From JAPLGZ01 sp038318235 (lineage in GTDB: Bacteria; Chloroflexota; Anaerolineae; Caldilineales; Caldilineaceae), in assembly GCA_038318235.1 (NCBI GenBank), contig JBBQBY010000212.1:1-11213 (forward strand): a stretch of DNA of 11,213 bases, given 5' to 3'. The position numbers were made by a program, and so were the translations under genes. The notes beneath the pieces are model-generated. The model worked only from the letters and a program-made list of their open reading frames with translations. It had not been told where the DNA came from and did no database searches. Of the stretch, positions 1-6,876 are shown piece by piece (the stretch's first letter is position 1; every line of letters begins with the position of its first letter).

Positions 1-624
1 CAAGGCGGCTTCCTCGGCAATCGAAAACGCCTTCGTAAACGGTTCCCCGGCCAGTTCCGCCGGGATGTTTTGCAGTTCAGGCATGTATTTCAACAAGTAG
101 ACCCACTTGTCGGCTTCGTTCAACTCGCCAAGGGTCCGATCAAATTTCAACAATTCAATAAAGACAAAGGTTAATTTGTCATAGAAGATCGTCTTTGTGT
201 TCGTATCCATCAGTTGAACGTGGCGTCGATATTGTTTATCGTTGTCCATGACGAGAAAGTCGAGCACGGCAATGCAATAGACCGGTAAGAGATTAAATTG
301 CCAGTCTGCGCCTTTTTGCGCTTGATAGGTGAGGGCAAAGGTGCTGTAATAGAGCGCGCGCTCTTTAATGTTGCTCTGATGCGCCTGTTGCATTTCGACA
401 ATGAACCGCCGACCAATGGCATCGACACAATAAACATCGTAAATCCCGCGCCGATCCTCCGGTGACGCCGGCAATTGTTCGACCGGAATGTAGCTCAACT
501 CGGCAATCGGATGCAGTAGCCCCAACACATCGAACAAGAATTGTTTTAAAATATCCTTGCTGTCTTCCTGTCCAAAAATCCGTTTGAAGCCAAAATTTGT
601 CCGCGGGTCAATATACCGTCCCAT
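1..624 (-). CDS. Rpn/PD-(D/E)XK family putative nuclease-transposase (PDDEXK_2), partial: 3' end beyond the window
   Basis: The gene is open through the left edge, so 208 N-terminal residues are visible and the C-terminus is missing. The protein starts MGRYIDPRTNFGFKRIFG, the hallmark opening of the Rpn / PD-(D/E)XK nuclease family 'transposase' group (PDDEXK_2). The expected active-site pieces are present: Asp63 in G-I-Y-D, then Glu77-x-Gln79 in the strand IVEMQQ. These are the D...ExQ variant of the PD-(D/E)XK core that would bind a divalent metal and cut DNA. Known Rpn proteins are cytoplasmic DNA endonucleases linked to recA-independent recombination, and some act in phage defence; the role here is not shown. 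Family members are usually about 280-320 residues, so roughly a third is missing. The ATG is preceded by AAGGAG with an 8-nt spacer. The gene follows the M20 peptidase gene by 23 nt and is probably co-transcribed with it. Family assignment is confident; activity is inferred. Confidence 0.88.
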   Translation of the reverse strand, partial: MGRYIDPRTNFGFKRIFGQEDSKDILKQFLFDVLGLLHPIAELSYIPVEQLPASPEDRRGIYDVYCVDAIGRRFIVEMQQAHQSNIKERALYYSTFALTYQAQKGADWQFNLLPVYCIAVLDFLVMDNDKQYRRHVQLMDTNTKTIFYDKLTFVFIELLKFDRTLGELNEADKWVYLLKYMPELQNIPAELAGEPFTKAFSIAEEAAL

Positions 625-647
625 CTGCTGCTCTCCTTAAGTTCTAA

Positions 648-1832
648 TCACCCGGCACAATAGCCGATTGCGGTCAAGGCATAGACCTGGGCCACCCGCA
701 CTAATTCCGCAATCGGCGCTGCCTCATGCAGGGTATGCGCACCTGTGGCGTTCGGGCCGTGGGTGATCGCAGGAATGCCAGCGATGCCGCAATAGGTATT
801 GCCATCATCAACAAATGGCTTGTTGCCCATCGGCAATTCTGCGCCGGTGACCGCCGTATAAGCGGTCTGAAAGGCTGCGACAATCGCGTTGCCGGGCTCA
901 ATATGGAAAGCTTCCCCCTGTAATTCGAAATCAACGTCGATCTGCGTGCCAGTTTCGCTGGCCAGTTGCTTGAGCAATCCCTCGAATTCCGCCTTAACAT
1001 CGGCAGCGCTGCCTGGTGTCACCCAACGTCGGGTGCCTTTAAGCGTGCAAAGTGTGGCCGCCTGGTTATAAATTTCACCGGCCTGCATGCTGCCAACGAA
1101 GACCGAATCATGGCCGGCGAAGGGTGCGCTATTGCTTTTGATCTGGTCATGCAACGTGTGCAAACGCGTCACTAACTCTGCCCCAATCTTGACCACATCG
1201 GGCAAATTAGGTGGGCGCAATACCTCATGCACCGGTTCACCCGCGCGCGCGATGCGCACCTCGAAGATCATCATGCCGCGCCCGGCGATTGGCAGCCGGT
1301 CGGCCAGATATTCAGGCAACATCACCGCATTGCCGGTGTACCCTTCACGGATAAACGCATGCACCTGGCGGCGATCACCCCACGGCCCCTCATGGTGGTC
1401 ATGCGCCGTGAGCAAGATACTGCCGCCGGGCAGACTATCCGTATCGCGCAACACGCGCAAGGCTTCGACAAAGGCGGCGATGCCACCTTTCATGTCAGAG
1501 GCGCCGGACCCATAAAGCGTCTCATTCTCCACGCGCGGCGGCACGAACGGTAGATGCACGGTGTCCAGATGGCCATCAAATTGTAAAATACGCCCCGGCT
1601 TGCCGGTATCAAACCGCACCACCACGGCAGGCGCTTCCGGCCAGTCGGCCACCGGGCGTTCCACCGTGAACCCATCTTGGGTCAGGATCGCCGCTAATTT
1701 GTCCGCCACGTCGCCGGCGCTACGGGTTGGGCTAGGAATTCCGACTAGGGCGACGGCGGTATCAATTAACCGTTGCGAATTGACACTTTGACGGATCTTT
1801 TCGACAAGTGGCTCTGAAAGTGACGTGGTCAT
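648..1832 (-). CDS. M20 family metallopeptidase (ArgE/DapE-like amidohydrolase)
   Basis: The 394-residue protein is a full-length M20 dinuclear-zinc hydrolase, a family that cleaves amide bonds in small peptides, N-acyl amino acids or related compounds in the cytoplasm. Visible motifs, in order: QFDGHLDTV with zinc ligand His88 and Asp90; GSGASDMKGG with bridging Asp113; TAHDHHEGPWGD around Glu148, the place of the usual Glu-Glu pair; and GAHTLHE near the C-terminus with the likely last zinc ligand His366. The middle part, roughly residues 185-300, matches the size of the lid/dimerisation domain. A GTG four codons upstream (1844) could also open the frame, but it overlaps the GGAG that lies 6 nt before the ATG at 1832, so the ATG is chosen. 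The substrate cannot be named: HHE instead of EE suggests a divergent subgroup rather than true ArgE or DapE. A plausible promoter lies at 1890-1918, and the Rpn gene follows 23 nt downstream. Confidence 0.9.
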   Translation of the reverse strand: MTTSLSEPLVEKIRQSVNSQRLIDTAVALVGIPSPTRSAGDVADKLAAILTQDGFTVERPVADWPEAPAVVVRFDTGKPGRILQFDGHLDTVHLPFVPPRVENETLYGSGASDMKGGIAAFVEALRVLRDTDSLPGGSILLTAHDHHEGPWGDRRQVHAFIREGYTGNAVMLPEYLADRLPIAGRGMMIFEVRIARAGEPVHEVLRPPNLPDVVKIGAELVTRLHTLHDQIKSNSAPFAGHDSVFVGSMQAGEIYNQAATLCTLKGTRRWVTPGSAADVKAEFEGLLKQLASETGTQIDVDFELQGEAFHIEPGNAIVAAFQTAYTAVTGAELPMGNKPFVDDGNTYCGIAGIPAITHGPNATGAHTLHEAAPIAELVRVAQVYALTAIGYCAG

Positions 1833-1838
1833 GCAAAT

Positions 1839-1842
1839 CTCC
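1839..1842 (-). promoter_or_regulatory. Ribosome binding site of the M20 gene (decides start)
   Basis: GGAG lies 6 nt before the ATG at 1832. It overlaps the alternative GTG start at 1844, which has no comparable site of its own. This supports the shorter reading. Confidence 0.7.
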
Positions 1843-1889
1843 ACAATAAAACTAAGCGGTCGTGATTAAACAGTCATACAGTCAACTCT

Positions 1890-1918
1890 ATTATATACCT
1901 TGCCATGCGCTGCGCAAA
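1890..1918 (-). promoter_or_regulatory. Putative sigma70 promoter of the M20-Rpn unit
   Basis: Read on the minus strand, a perfect TATAAT (1890-1895) sits 17 nt after a weak -35, TTTGCG (1913-1918). The start point would fall near 1883, leaving a leader of about 50 nt. CAGTCA occurs twice, 8 bp apart, at 1871-1884 just inside the expected transcript start; this could be an operator but is short enough to be chance. The -35 hexamer lies about 5 nt before the ydcF stop codon, so the M20 gene is likely transcribed separately from ydcF. Confidence 0.5.
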
Positions 1919-1922
1919 CCGC

Positions 1923-2441
1923 TTACTGGCAGGAAGGGCGGGTTGCGTGCAAATGGCTCAGGGCATGCGCCTCATGATCGAGCAAACGTTGCTGCTCTTC
2001 TTGGCTACATAGGGCCAGATGTTCCGCCGCGACAAAGGCTAAATTGAACGCGATGAAGATTTTCGTAAAGATAAATTCTGCGCGTGGCAGATGGAAGTCT
2101 GAGGTGACCACGATTAAATTCCGCACCGCGTAATGCTCGACAATTGGACTGCTCAAAAGCGCGTCTTCTCCTGTGTGCCGGCTTTCGGCAAATTCAACGA
2201 TGTCAATTGGCGGTACACCCCAATCCAACAGCAATTGCCGCGCGTAAAAAGCATGCGGCTGATCGGTTGTGTTAAAATGCGCGCCAAAACCGCCAGTCAA
2301 GAGAATTCTCCAGCTACTGGGACACAACCGTCGATATTCCGCATAACCCTTGGCCACCCGCCGCTGCCCCATTGGCGTTAAATTCCCCCGTGCATCATTC
2401 GGTGATCCCAAGATCACGATCAAGCCCGCGATTGATGACAT
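1923..2441 (-). CDS. YdcF family protein (DUF218; ElyC/SanA-like)
   Basis: The 172-residue protein carries the DUF218/YdcF pattern: a first beta strand ending IVILGSPND (8-16), LLTGG (47-51), SRHTGEDA (87-94) and VVTSDFHLPRA (111-121). The conserved acidic, Thr and His residues line the presumed nucleotide or small-ligand pocket of the Rossmann-like fold. E. coli YdcF binds S-adenosylmethionine in vitro, and the relatives SanA and ElyC affect the envelope; no enzymatic role is settled for the family. There is no transmembrane segment here, unlike ElyC and SanA, so this is probably the short cytosolic type. The ATG at 2441 follows GGAAGG with a 5-nt gap and is preferred to a GTG two codons upstream. 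The gene is divergent from the TIM-barrel gene, with an 84-nt shared promoter region. Confidence 0.85.
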   Translation of the reverse strand: MSSIAGLIVILGSPNDARGNLTPMGQRRVAKGYAEYRRLCPSSWRILLTGGFGAHFNTTDQPHAFYARQLLLDWGVPPIDIVEFAESRHTGEDALLSSPIVEHYAVRNLIVVTSDFHLPRAEFIFTKIFIAFNLAFVAAEHLALCSQEEQQRLLDHEAHALSHLHATRPSCQ

Positions 2442-2459
2442 GTACACCTTCCGCTGTTG

Positions 2460-2468
2460 TGTTATACT
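2460..2468 (+). promoter_or_regulatory. Extended -10 promoter for the TIM-barrel gene, possibly bidirectional
   Basis: TGTTATACT is an extended -10 (TG, one base, TATACT). There is no good -35 at 17 bp, as is usual for this class. The start would be near 2475, about 50 nt before the ATG. On the other strand TATAAC (2461-2466) overlaps it and could serve ydcF, but its -35 is poor. Confidence 0.45.
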
Positions 2469-2525
2469 TGCCTTGTTGCCTTAATCACACCCGATTCATT
2501 CTACTATAAACCGAAGGAGAAACCA

Positions 2526-3332
2526 ATGGCATTTAAGTTGAGCTATAGCACCCTGCGTTGGAAAAATCCAGATTTAGAGCGTGCCCTCACCGAACTCAAA
2601 AAGGCCGGTTGGGCCGGTTGGGAAGCTCGGCTCTCACTGGATTGGATGGGCACGCCCCAGCGTTTGCGCCGTATCTGTGACAATGTGGGGCTGCCGTTGG
2701 TGGTCTATACCGCTAGTGGTTCACCAGATAACCGCGATTGGGAAAATGTCGAGGCGAACAAGCGGCGGATCGAATTTGCCGGCGAAATGGGCGCAGATTG
2801 TTTTATGTTTATGAACGGCGAAAAACCCGCGAATCGCGCCGTCACCCACGATGATCTGCGGGCGGCCGCCGAAGGTGCGGAGTTGTGGGCCGAATACGCC
2901 GCCCAGTTCGGCCTGGAACTGAGCTATCATATTCACACCAATCTGTTGGTCGATAGCACGGAAGATTGGCAATACTATATGAGCTTGCTCGATAAGGCCA
3001 AATTGTGTATCGACGTGTCGCATGCGGAATTATGGGGCTACGATGCCGTGGCATCACTGCGCGATTTTCGTCAGCAATTGAATTACGTCCACTTGCAAGA
3101 TTATGCTTCGACCTCCCAGCGCCCAGATGGGTATCACTTGCCGGTTTGGGTAGATGTGGGCCAGGCTGCCAATGTAGATTTTGTGGGCGTGCGCAAGGTG
3201 CTCGAAGAGATCGGCTACAATCGATGGGTCACCGCCGTGCCAGGCGAACCGATCCCCGGCGCCGAAGACCCAATCAGCGAGGCGAAGCGTAGCAAGCGGA
3301 TGATGGATTATTTGAAGGGGCTTGGGTATTAA
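2526..3332 (+). CDS. Sugar phosphate isomerase/epimerase family protein (xylose isomerase-like TIM barrel)
   Basis: This is a 268-residue AP-endonuclease-2/xylose-isomerase-like TIM barrel, the fold shared by IolE, IolI, hydroxypyruvate isomerase and tagatose epimerases. Barrel-strand ends that usually hold the metal are visible: LSYHIHTN (132-139), CIDVSHAELW (161-170) with Asp163 and His166, and YVHLQDY (187-193) with His189 and Asp192. The usual final Glu (W-x-V-x-E near the C-terminus) is not in register: the sequence reads WVTAVPGEP, with Glu241 three positions late. The likely reaction is isomerisation, epimerisation or dehydration of a small sugar or polyol derivative in the cytoplasm; the substrate is unknown. 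The ATG at 2526 is chosen because GAAGGAG precedes it by 6 nt; the frame extends 23 codons upstream without such a site. The gene stands alone and converges on the 2-hydroxyacid dehydrogenase gene. Confidence 0.85.
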   Translation: MAFKLSYSTLRWKNPDLERALTELKKAGWAGWEARLSLDWMGTPQRLRRICDNVGLPLVVYTASGSPDNRDWENVEANKRRIEFAGEMGADCFMFMNGEKPANRAVTHDDLRAAAEGAELWAEYAAQFGLELSYHIHTNLLVDSTEDWQYYMSLLDKAKLCIDVSHAELWGYDAVASLRDFRQQLNYVHLQDYASTSQRPDGYHLPVWVDVGQAANVDFVGVRKVLEEIGYNRWVTAVPGEPIPGAEDPISEAKRSKRMMDYLKGLGY

Positions 3333-3345
3333 GCGCGGTGAGGAA

Positions 3346-3410
3346 TGATGAGTGATGGGTGATTAAGGACGTATATTGCCTCTACTTCACTTATCACTCA
3401 TCACTCATCA
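3346..3410. repeat. Long hairpin between convergent stop codons (TGATGAGTGATG type)
   Basis: Arms 3346-3363 and 3393-3410 pair over 18 bp with 17 exact matches and one G-T wobble; AAG/CTT extends the stem past a bulged T. The unit inside each arm is itself repetitive (GTGATGA). The element occupies nearly all of the 80-nt gap and ends 3 nt from the dehydrogenase stop codon. Neither side is followed by a T run, so it is not a standard intrinsic terminator, although it could stabilise both 3' ends. Its core resembles the hairpin at 6819-6854. Confidence 0.8.
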
Positions 3411-3412
3411 CG

Positions 3413-4369
3413 TTAAAATCCCTTGCGCTTATCGATCACATTCAGCGGCTTTTCACCCTTCAGATAACGCTCTAAATTTTGCATAAAGAACTCGAAGATC
3501 GCACGCGGGCGGTGTTGGGATGCCCCGGCGCGATGCGGCGTGATGATCAAGTTAGGCGCGTCCCAGAGCGGGCTATCTTGCGCCAGCGGTTCTTTCTCTG
3601 TGACATCCAGCCCCGCGCCGGCGATCTTACCCTGTTGTAATACTTCAGTGAGCGCCGGTTCATCGACGATCCCACCGCGCGTGACGTTGATTAAGTAGGC
3701 GGTTGGTTTCATCTGGGCCAGTTCCGCTTGACCAATCAGGTGATAAGTCTCCTGGGTGAGCGGGCAAGCCGTCATGACAACATCCGAGCGGCGTATTAGA
3801 TCGTGTAGATTCTCGCGCGTTGCTGGTTTCAACTCGGTAATATAATTCGGTTTGTCGCGGCGCATGGGGTCGATGGCGAGAATGGTCATATCGTAACCTT
3901 GGGCGCGTTTGGCCATTTCGATGCCAAAGCCGCCCAGCCCGATCAAGCCAAGCGTGCCGCCGGTGAGTTCGATGACCTCCTTGCTCTCCCACAACTTGCG
4001 CTCTTTATTCTGCACGGCCAATGGCAATTGGCGCGTCAAGGCTAGTAACAAAGCCCAGGCATGCTCTGCGCCCTGGCTGGCGTAAAGGCCAGCCACATTG
4101 CTGATCTGCACCTCATCGCGCTCGATGATCGCCGGAAAGAGAAACTTTTCCATGCCCGCGCTAAACGACTGAATCCAGCGTAAATTGGGCGCTGCGGCGC
4201 AGACCGAGGGTAAGAACCAACCTAAGATCACCTCTACATCCGACGCAAAACGGCGGCCTTCCTCTTCGTCATCCACATAGATAATCTCATGATTGCCTAA
4301 CTTTTTAGCCAGATCGCGAAAAGCTTGGATCTGCTCCTCTGTAAAAGGGTAATAGAGCATGATTTTCAT
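3413..4369 (-). CDS. D-2-hydroxyacid dehydrogenase (NAD-dependent, D-isomer specific)
   Basis: The 318-residue protein is a complete member of the D-isomer-specific 2-hydroxyacid dehydrogenases, which interconvert 2-oxo acids and D-2-hydroxy acids with NAD(P)H in the cytosol. The nucleotide fold has GLIGLGGFG (141-149; GxGxxG from Gly144), and Asp167 at the end of the second strand favours NAD over NADP. The catalytic triad is visible: Arg231 in NVTRGGIVDE, Glu260 in DVTEKEPL and His279 in ITPHRAGAS. The N-terminal 95 residues and the C-terminal helix form the substrate domain. The substrate cannot be told from sequence; candidates are glyoxylate/hydroxypyruvate or a bulkier 2-oxo acid. GGAGG lies 7 nt before the ATG. 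It is the last gene of a minus-strand run, 27 nt after the ABC remnant, and converges on the TIM-barrel gene. Confidence 0.92.
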   Translation of the reverse strand: MKIMLYYPFTEEQIQAFRDLAKKLGNHEIIYVDDEEEGRRFASDVEVILGWFLPSVCAAAPNLRWIQSFSAGMEKFLFPAIIERDEVQISNVAGLYASQGAEHAWALLLALTRQLPLAVQNKERKLWESKEVIELTGGTLGLIGLGGFGIEMAKRAQGYDMTILAIDPMRRDKPNYITELKPATRENLHDLIRRSDVVMTACPLTQETYHLIGQAELAQMKPTAYLINVTRGGIVDEPALTEVLQQGKIAGAGLDVTEKEPLAQDSPLWDAPNLIITPHRAGASQHRPRAIFEFFMQNLERYLKGEKPLNVIDKRKGF

Positions 4370-4396
4370 CTTGGTTCCTCCATCGAGCGTTTTGTT

Positions 4397-4837
4397 TTAG
4401 GCGGGCACGGCTAAGGCAGCGTAAACGTCCATGATCTCCGCCTGTTCGAGCTGACCAGGGTCGATCTGCCCAAAGTCCAGCTTGATCAGGCGGTCCGCCA
4501 CATCAAAGTAATGGTCATCATGGCTGATTACAATGACTAGTTTGCCACGTCGCCGTAATTCGGGCAAAAGTTGCCGGTAAAAAACTTCCCGAAATTCAGG
4601 ATCCTGACTGGCGGCCCATTCATCAAAGATATAGATCGGGCGGTCTTCGAGATAGGCGGTTTGCAAGGCCAATCGCTTGCGCTGGCCATGCGATAAGTCG
4701 ATGGTTGAAAGCTGATTATCTGTTATTTTTACCTTGTGATCCAATTGCAAGCGCGTCAAGTATTCGCGGGCCCGATCGTCCATATGGCTTAGATCAAGCC
4801 CTAAGAATTGTTCAAACAGATAAGAGGAATTAGTCAC
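4397..4837 (-). pseudogene. C-terminal remnant of a cyclic-peptide-type ABC exporter (SyrD/PvdE/YojI-like)
   Basis: About 145 codons encode only the second half of an ABC nucleotide-binding domain. Recognisable parts are YLFEQFLGLDL, DRAREYLTRLQLDHKV, the signature LSHGQRKRL, Walker B YIFDEW with the catalytic Glu, the D-loop SQDP and the switch His in VISHDDHYF. This wording matches the cyclic peptide exporter family (SyrD, PvdE, YojI), whose members are about 540-560 residues with six membrane helices and then the ATPase. The membrane domain, Walker A and Q-loop are absent, and nothing upstream supplies them: the preceding sequence is the end of the propeller gene in another frame. The frame stays open upstream to 4999 but loses all family likeness above about 4830. 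A GTG at 4837 or a later ATG could open it, with no ribosome site. It is almost certainly non-functional as a transporter. A truncated but expressed ATPase fragment is possible but unlikely. Confidence 0.8.
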
Positions 4838-4862
4838 AGAAGCGGTGGGCAAAGAGGATAAA

Positions 4863-4874
4863 TGTAGATCTACA
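4863..4874. repeat. 12-bp perfect palindrome at the ABC remnant junction
   Basis: TGTAGATCTACA is fully self-complementary. It lies in the 44 nt between the propeller stop codon and the first recognisable part of the ABC remnant, the place where the exporter gene was cut. It could be a scar, an operator or chance. Confidence 0.5.
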
Positions 4875-4881
4875 ACAGATC

Positions 4882-6783
4882 CTAAAGCGCTAAATGCCAA
4901 ACTTCGCCGCCTAACGTCACGGCCGATAACGCTGCGTTGGCGACTGGTAATAACGCCACAACAATGCGTCCTGCCAAGCCTTGGCCTAATAAGGTCCAAG
5001 TCTGCCCACCGTCCTGTGTCTGGTAAGCACCTTGATTTGTCGCGGCGTAGAGCGTTGGCTGCTCGGCGTAATCCTGCGGCGCCACTAATGCTGTGATGCT
5101 GAGCGTCTCCTCCAGAAAACTCTGTTCAAAGACAAATTGCTGTTCGATGGGATGGGTAAAGAGCTTGATCACGCGGTTGCGCGTCGCCAGAAAGATCGCC
5201 TGTTCCGTTGGATCTAGCGGCCAAGCCAGTGTCACAGCCGGCAATTCAGTATGAAATTCAGCTAGACTCGCCCAACTCTGCGTATTATCGGTTGAACGCC
5301 AGAGTTGCACACGATAGTTACCTTGGTCATTGCGTTGTGCTGTGACGACACAAAGCGTCTGATCCGCGGCATAATCTGGTGAAAAGGCCAGTTGCAACAG
5401 TGCTTCATCCTGCCAGGCAACGGTTACGGCACTTGGCTGGCTATCGTTTGTTTGCCAAAGATAAATATGACCGACTTCGTCACCCAAGGCCAGCGTCTGA
5501 TCCTGCGCAAAATTGGGCGAAACGGTTAATAACGTGAATTTTGCCGCGTCTGTGGGTGCAGCTAGACAAAGTTCCCAAGTCCCAGTATCGGGCTTGCGGT
5601 AAAGTTCGCCTTCGATGGTCAGGCCATAGAACATGGTCGTTTGGGTGTCGCCAGTTACGACAAAGGCGACAATTTCAGGGGCCAACTCGTCAGAGATCGC
5701 TTGCCAATGCGTTCCTTGATCGGTTGAATAAGCCAATGTCCCCGCATTATCTAACGCAAAAAAATCACCGCGCGGTGACAGTCCAACCACGGGCGGCGTA
5801 TGGGCGGCCAGATTGTCCATCGCTTGGCGCCAACTTTGTCCACCATTGTCCGAAAGATAGATCCCAGACTGGATGGTCCCAGCGATCACCCTACCCGTGG
5901 TGTCCAACCCCAACGAAAGCGCAGCTAATTGGCTGGTCGCGCTCATCGCCCAAGTATTTCCGCCATTCGTGGACAGATAAATCCCACTGCCAGTACCCGC
6001 TAATAGTGCATTGCCAGCGGGTGCGATCGCCAGACAATCGATACTCTGCTCGGCTAATTCGGCGCTCAATGCCGTCCAGGATACGCCGCCATCCACGGAC
6101 TGATAGATGCCAGCCGTTTCTGTCCCCACCAATAACGTCTGGTCTGTCACAAAATTGGGTGAGACCGCCAAACATTGGATCGCCGTATCGGGCAAGCCTG
6201 CCCCCGCATCGCGCCAGGAGCGGCCTGCGTTGCGTGACCGATAGAAACCACCTTGCGTCGTCCCCGCCCAGAGCACTTCGCTGCTGGCAAAATCTGGCGC
6301 GCAGGCCAGGCAGAGCACCTCCAGATCAAGGAGGCCAAACGTCGAGCTTTCCCACGCTTGACCACCATCTTGCGAACGAAAGACGCCTTCTGCGGTGGCC
6401 ACGAAGATCGTCTGGTCGTGCGCATAATCCGGCGAAATAGCAAGCGCCGTAATCACACCCAGCCCCGCCCAGGCCATCACTTCGCCCCAGGTCTGACCAC
6501 CGTCCGATGAGGTGAAAAGCCGCCCACTGCTGGTGGATACAAATGCGCTTAGCTCAGTGGCGCGATTCTGTGGCGCAAAACTGACGGCCAGCGTGCTTGG
6601 ATCATACAACCCAGTGGTGCTGAGCGCCCAGGTTTCGCCGCCGTCCGTCGAGCGGTAGACACCGGCGGCCGTGGCTGCCAGCGCCAGTTGATCAGTAACA
6701 AAATTGGGTGAAAGCGCCACGGCAAAAACCGTACCGCCGACCCACGCGCCAATGCGTTGCCAGGTTGGTTGGGTGTGCGACAT
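4882..6783 (-). CDS. Cytosolic Asp-box (BNR/YCF48-like) beta-propeller repeat protein
   Basis: The 633-residue protein is built from beta-propeller blades. Ten Asp-box motifs (S-x-D-x-G-x-x-W) can be read at about residues 45, 92, 137, 183, 229, 271, 311, 353, 497 and 589, and most blades open with a strand such as SPNFVTDQTLLVG or SPDYAHDQTIFVAT. Two seven-bladed propellers would fit the length. The fold is shared by YCF48/HCF136, sortilin-type VPS10 and sialidases, but the sialidase catalytic Arg triad and Tyr/Glu are not evident, so a binding or scaffold role is more likely than hydrolysis. The N-terminus (MSHTQPTWQRIGAW) shows no signal peptide or membrane helix, so it should be cytosolic unless exported another way. 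AAGGA lies 7 nt before the ATG. The 13-nt stretch encoding SPNFV or SPNFA recurs nearly unchanged at 5508, 6150 and 6699, pointing to blade duplication. The partner is unknown. Confidence 0.85.
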   Translation of the reverse strand: MSHTQPTWQRIGAWVGGTVFAVALSPNFVTDQLALAATAAGVYRSTDGGETWALSTTGLYDPSTLAVSFAPQNRATELSAFVSTSSGRLFTSSDGGQTWGEVMAWAGLGVITALAISPDYAHDQTIFVATAEGVFRSQDGGQAWESSTFGLLDLEVLCLACAPDFASSEVLWAGTTQGGFYRSRNAGRSWRDAGAGLPDTAIQCLAVSPNFVTDQTLLVGTETAGIYQSVDGGVSWTALSAELAEQSIDCLAIAPAGNALLAGTGSGIYLSTNGGNTWAMSATSQLAALSLGLDTTGRVIAGTIQSGIYLSDNGGQSWRQAMDNLAAHTPPVVGLSPRGDFFALDNAGTLAYSTDQGTHWQAISDELAPEIVAFVVTGDTQTTMFYGLTIEGELYRKPDTGTWELCLAAPTDAAKFTLLTVSPNFAQDQTLALGDEVGHIYLWQTNDSQPSAVTVAWQDEALLQLAFSPDYAADQTLCVVTAQRNDQGNYRVQLWRSTDNTQSWASLAEFHTELPAVTLAWPLDPTEQAIFLATRNRVIKLFTHPIEQQFVFEQSFLEETLSITALVAPQDYAEQPTLYAATNQGAYQTQDGGQTWTLLGQGLAGRIVVALLPVANAALSAVTLGGEVWHLAL

Positions 6784-6818
6784 TGCTAAATCCTTCTAAA
6801 CTTTTTGGCGTAGCTTTT

Positions 6819-6854
6819 TGATGCGTGATGAATAAATTTATCCATCACGCATCA
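6819..6854. repeat. 36-nt near-perfect palindrome upstream of the propeller gene
   Basis: TGATGCGTGATG (6819-6830) pairs perfectly with CATCACGCATCA (6843-6854). The 12-nt centre holds ATAAATTTAT, itself a palindrome, so the whole is a palindrome with one mismatch. It lies 35 nt before the propeller start. No T run follows it on either strand, so it is not a classical terminator. The GTGATG core recalls the hairpin at 3346-3410. Confidence 0.85.
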
Positions 6855-6876
6855 CTTCATTTCAGGTTCAAGCGGG

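Noticed and set aside
210..437. 75-codon minus-strand frame inside the nuclease gene
   Set aside because: It overlaps the PD-(D/E)XK gene in another frame and shows no family likeness.
4838..4999. N-terminal extension of the ABC remnant frame into the propeller gene
   Set aside because: This part overlaps propeller codons in a different frame and has no resemblance to ABC exporters, so it is excluded from the remnant.
5541..6440. 299-codon open frame on the plus strand opposite the propeller gene
   Set aside because: It lies wholly antisense to a clear repeat protein; its translation is rich in Arg, Pro and Ser with no fold or motif, and it has no ribosome site.
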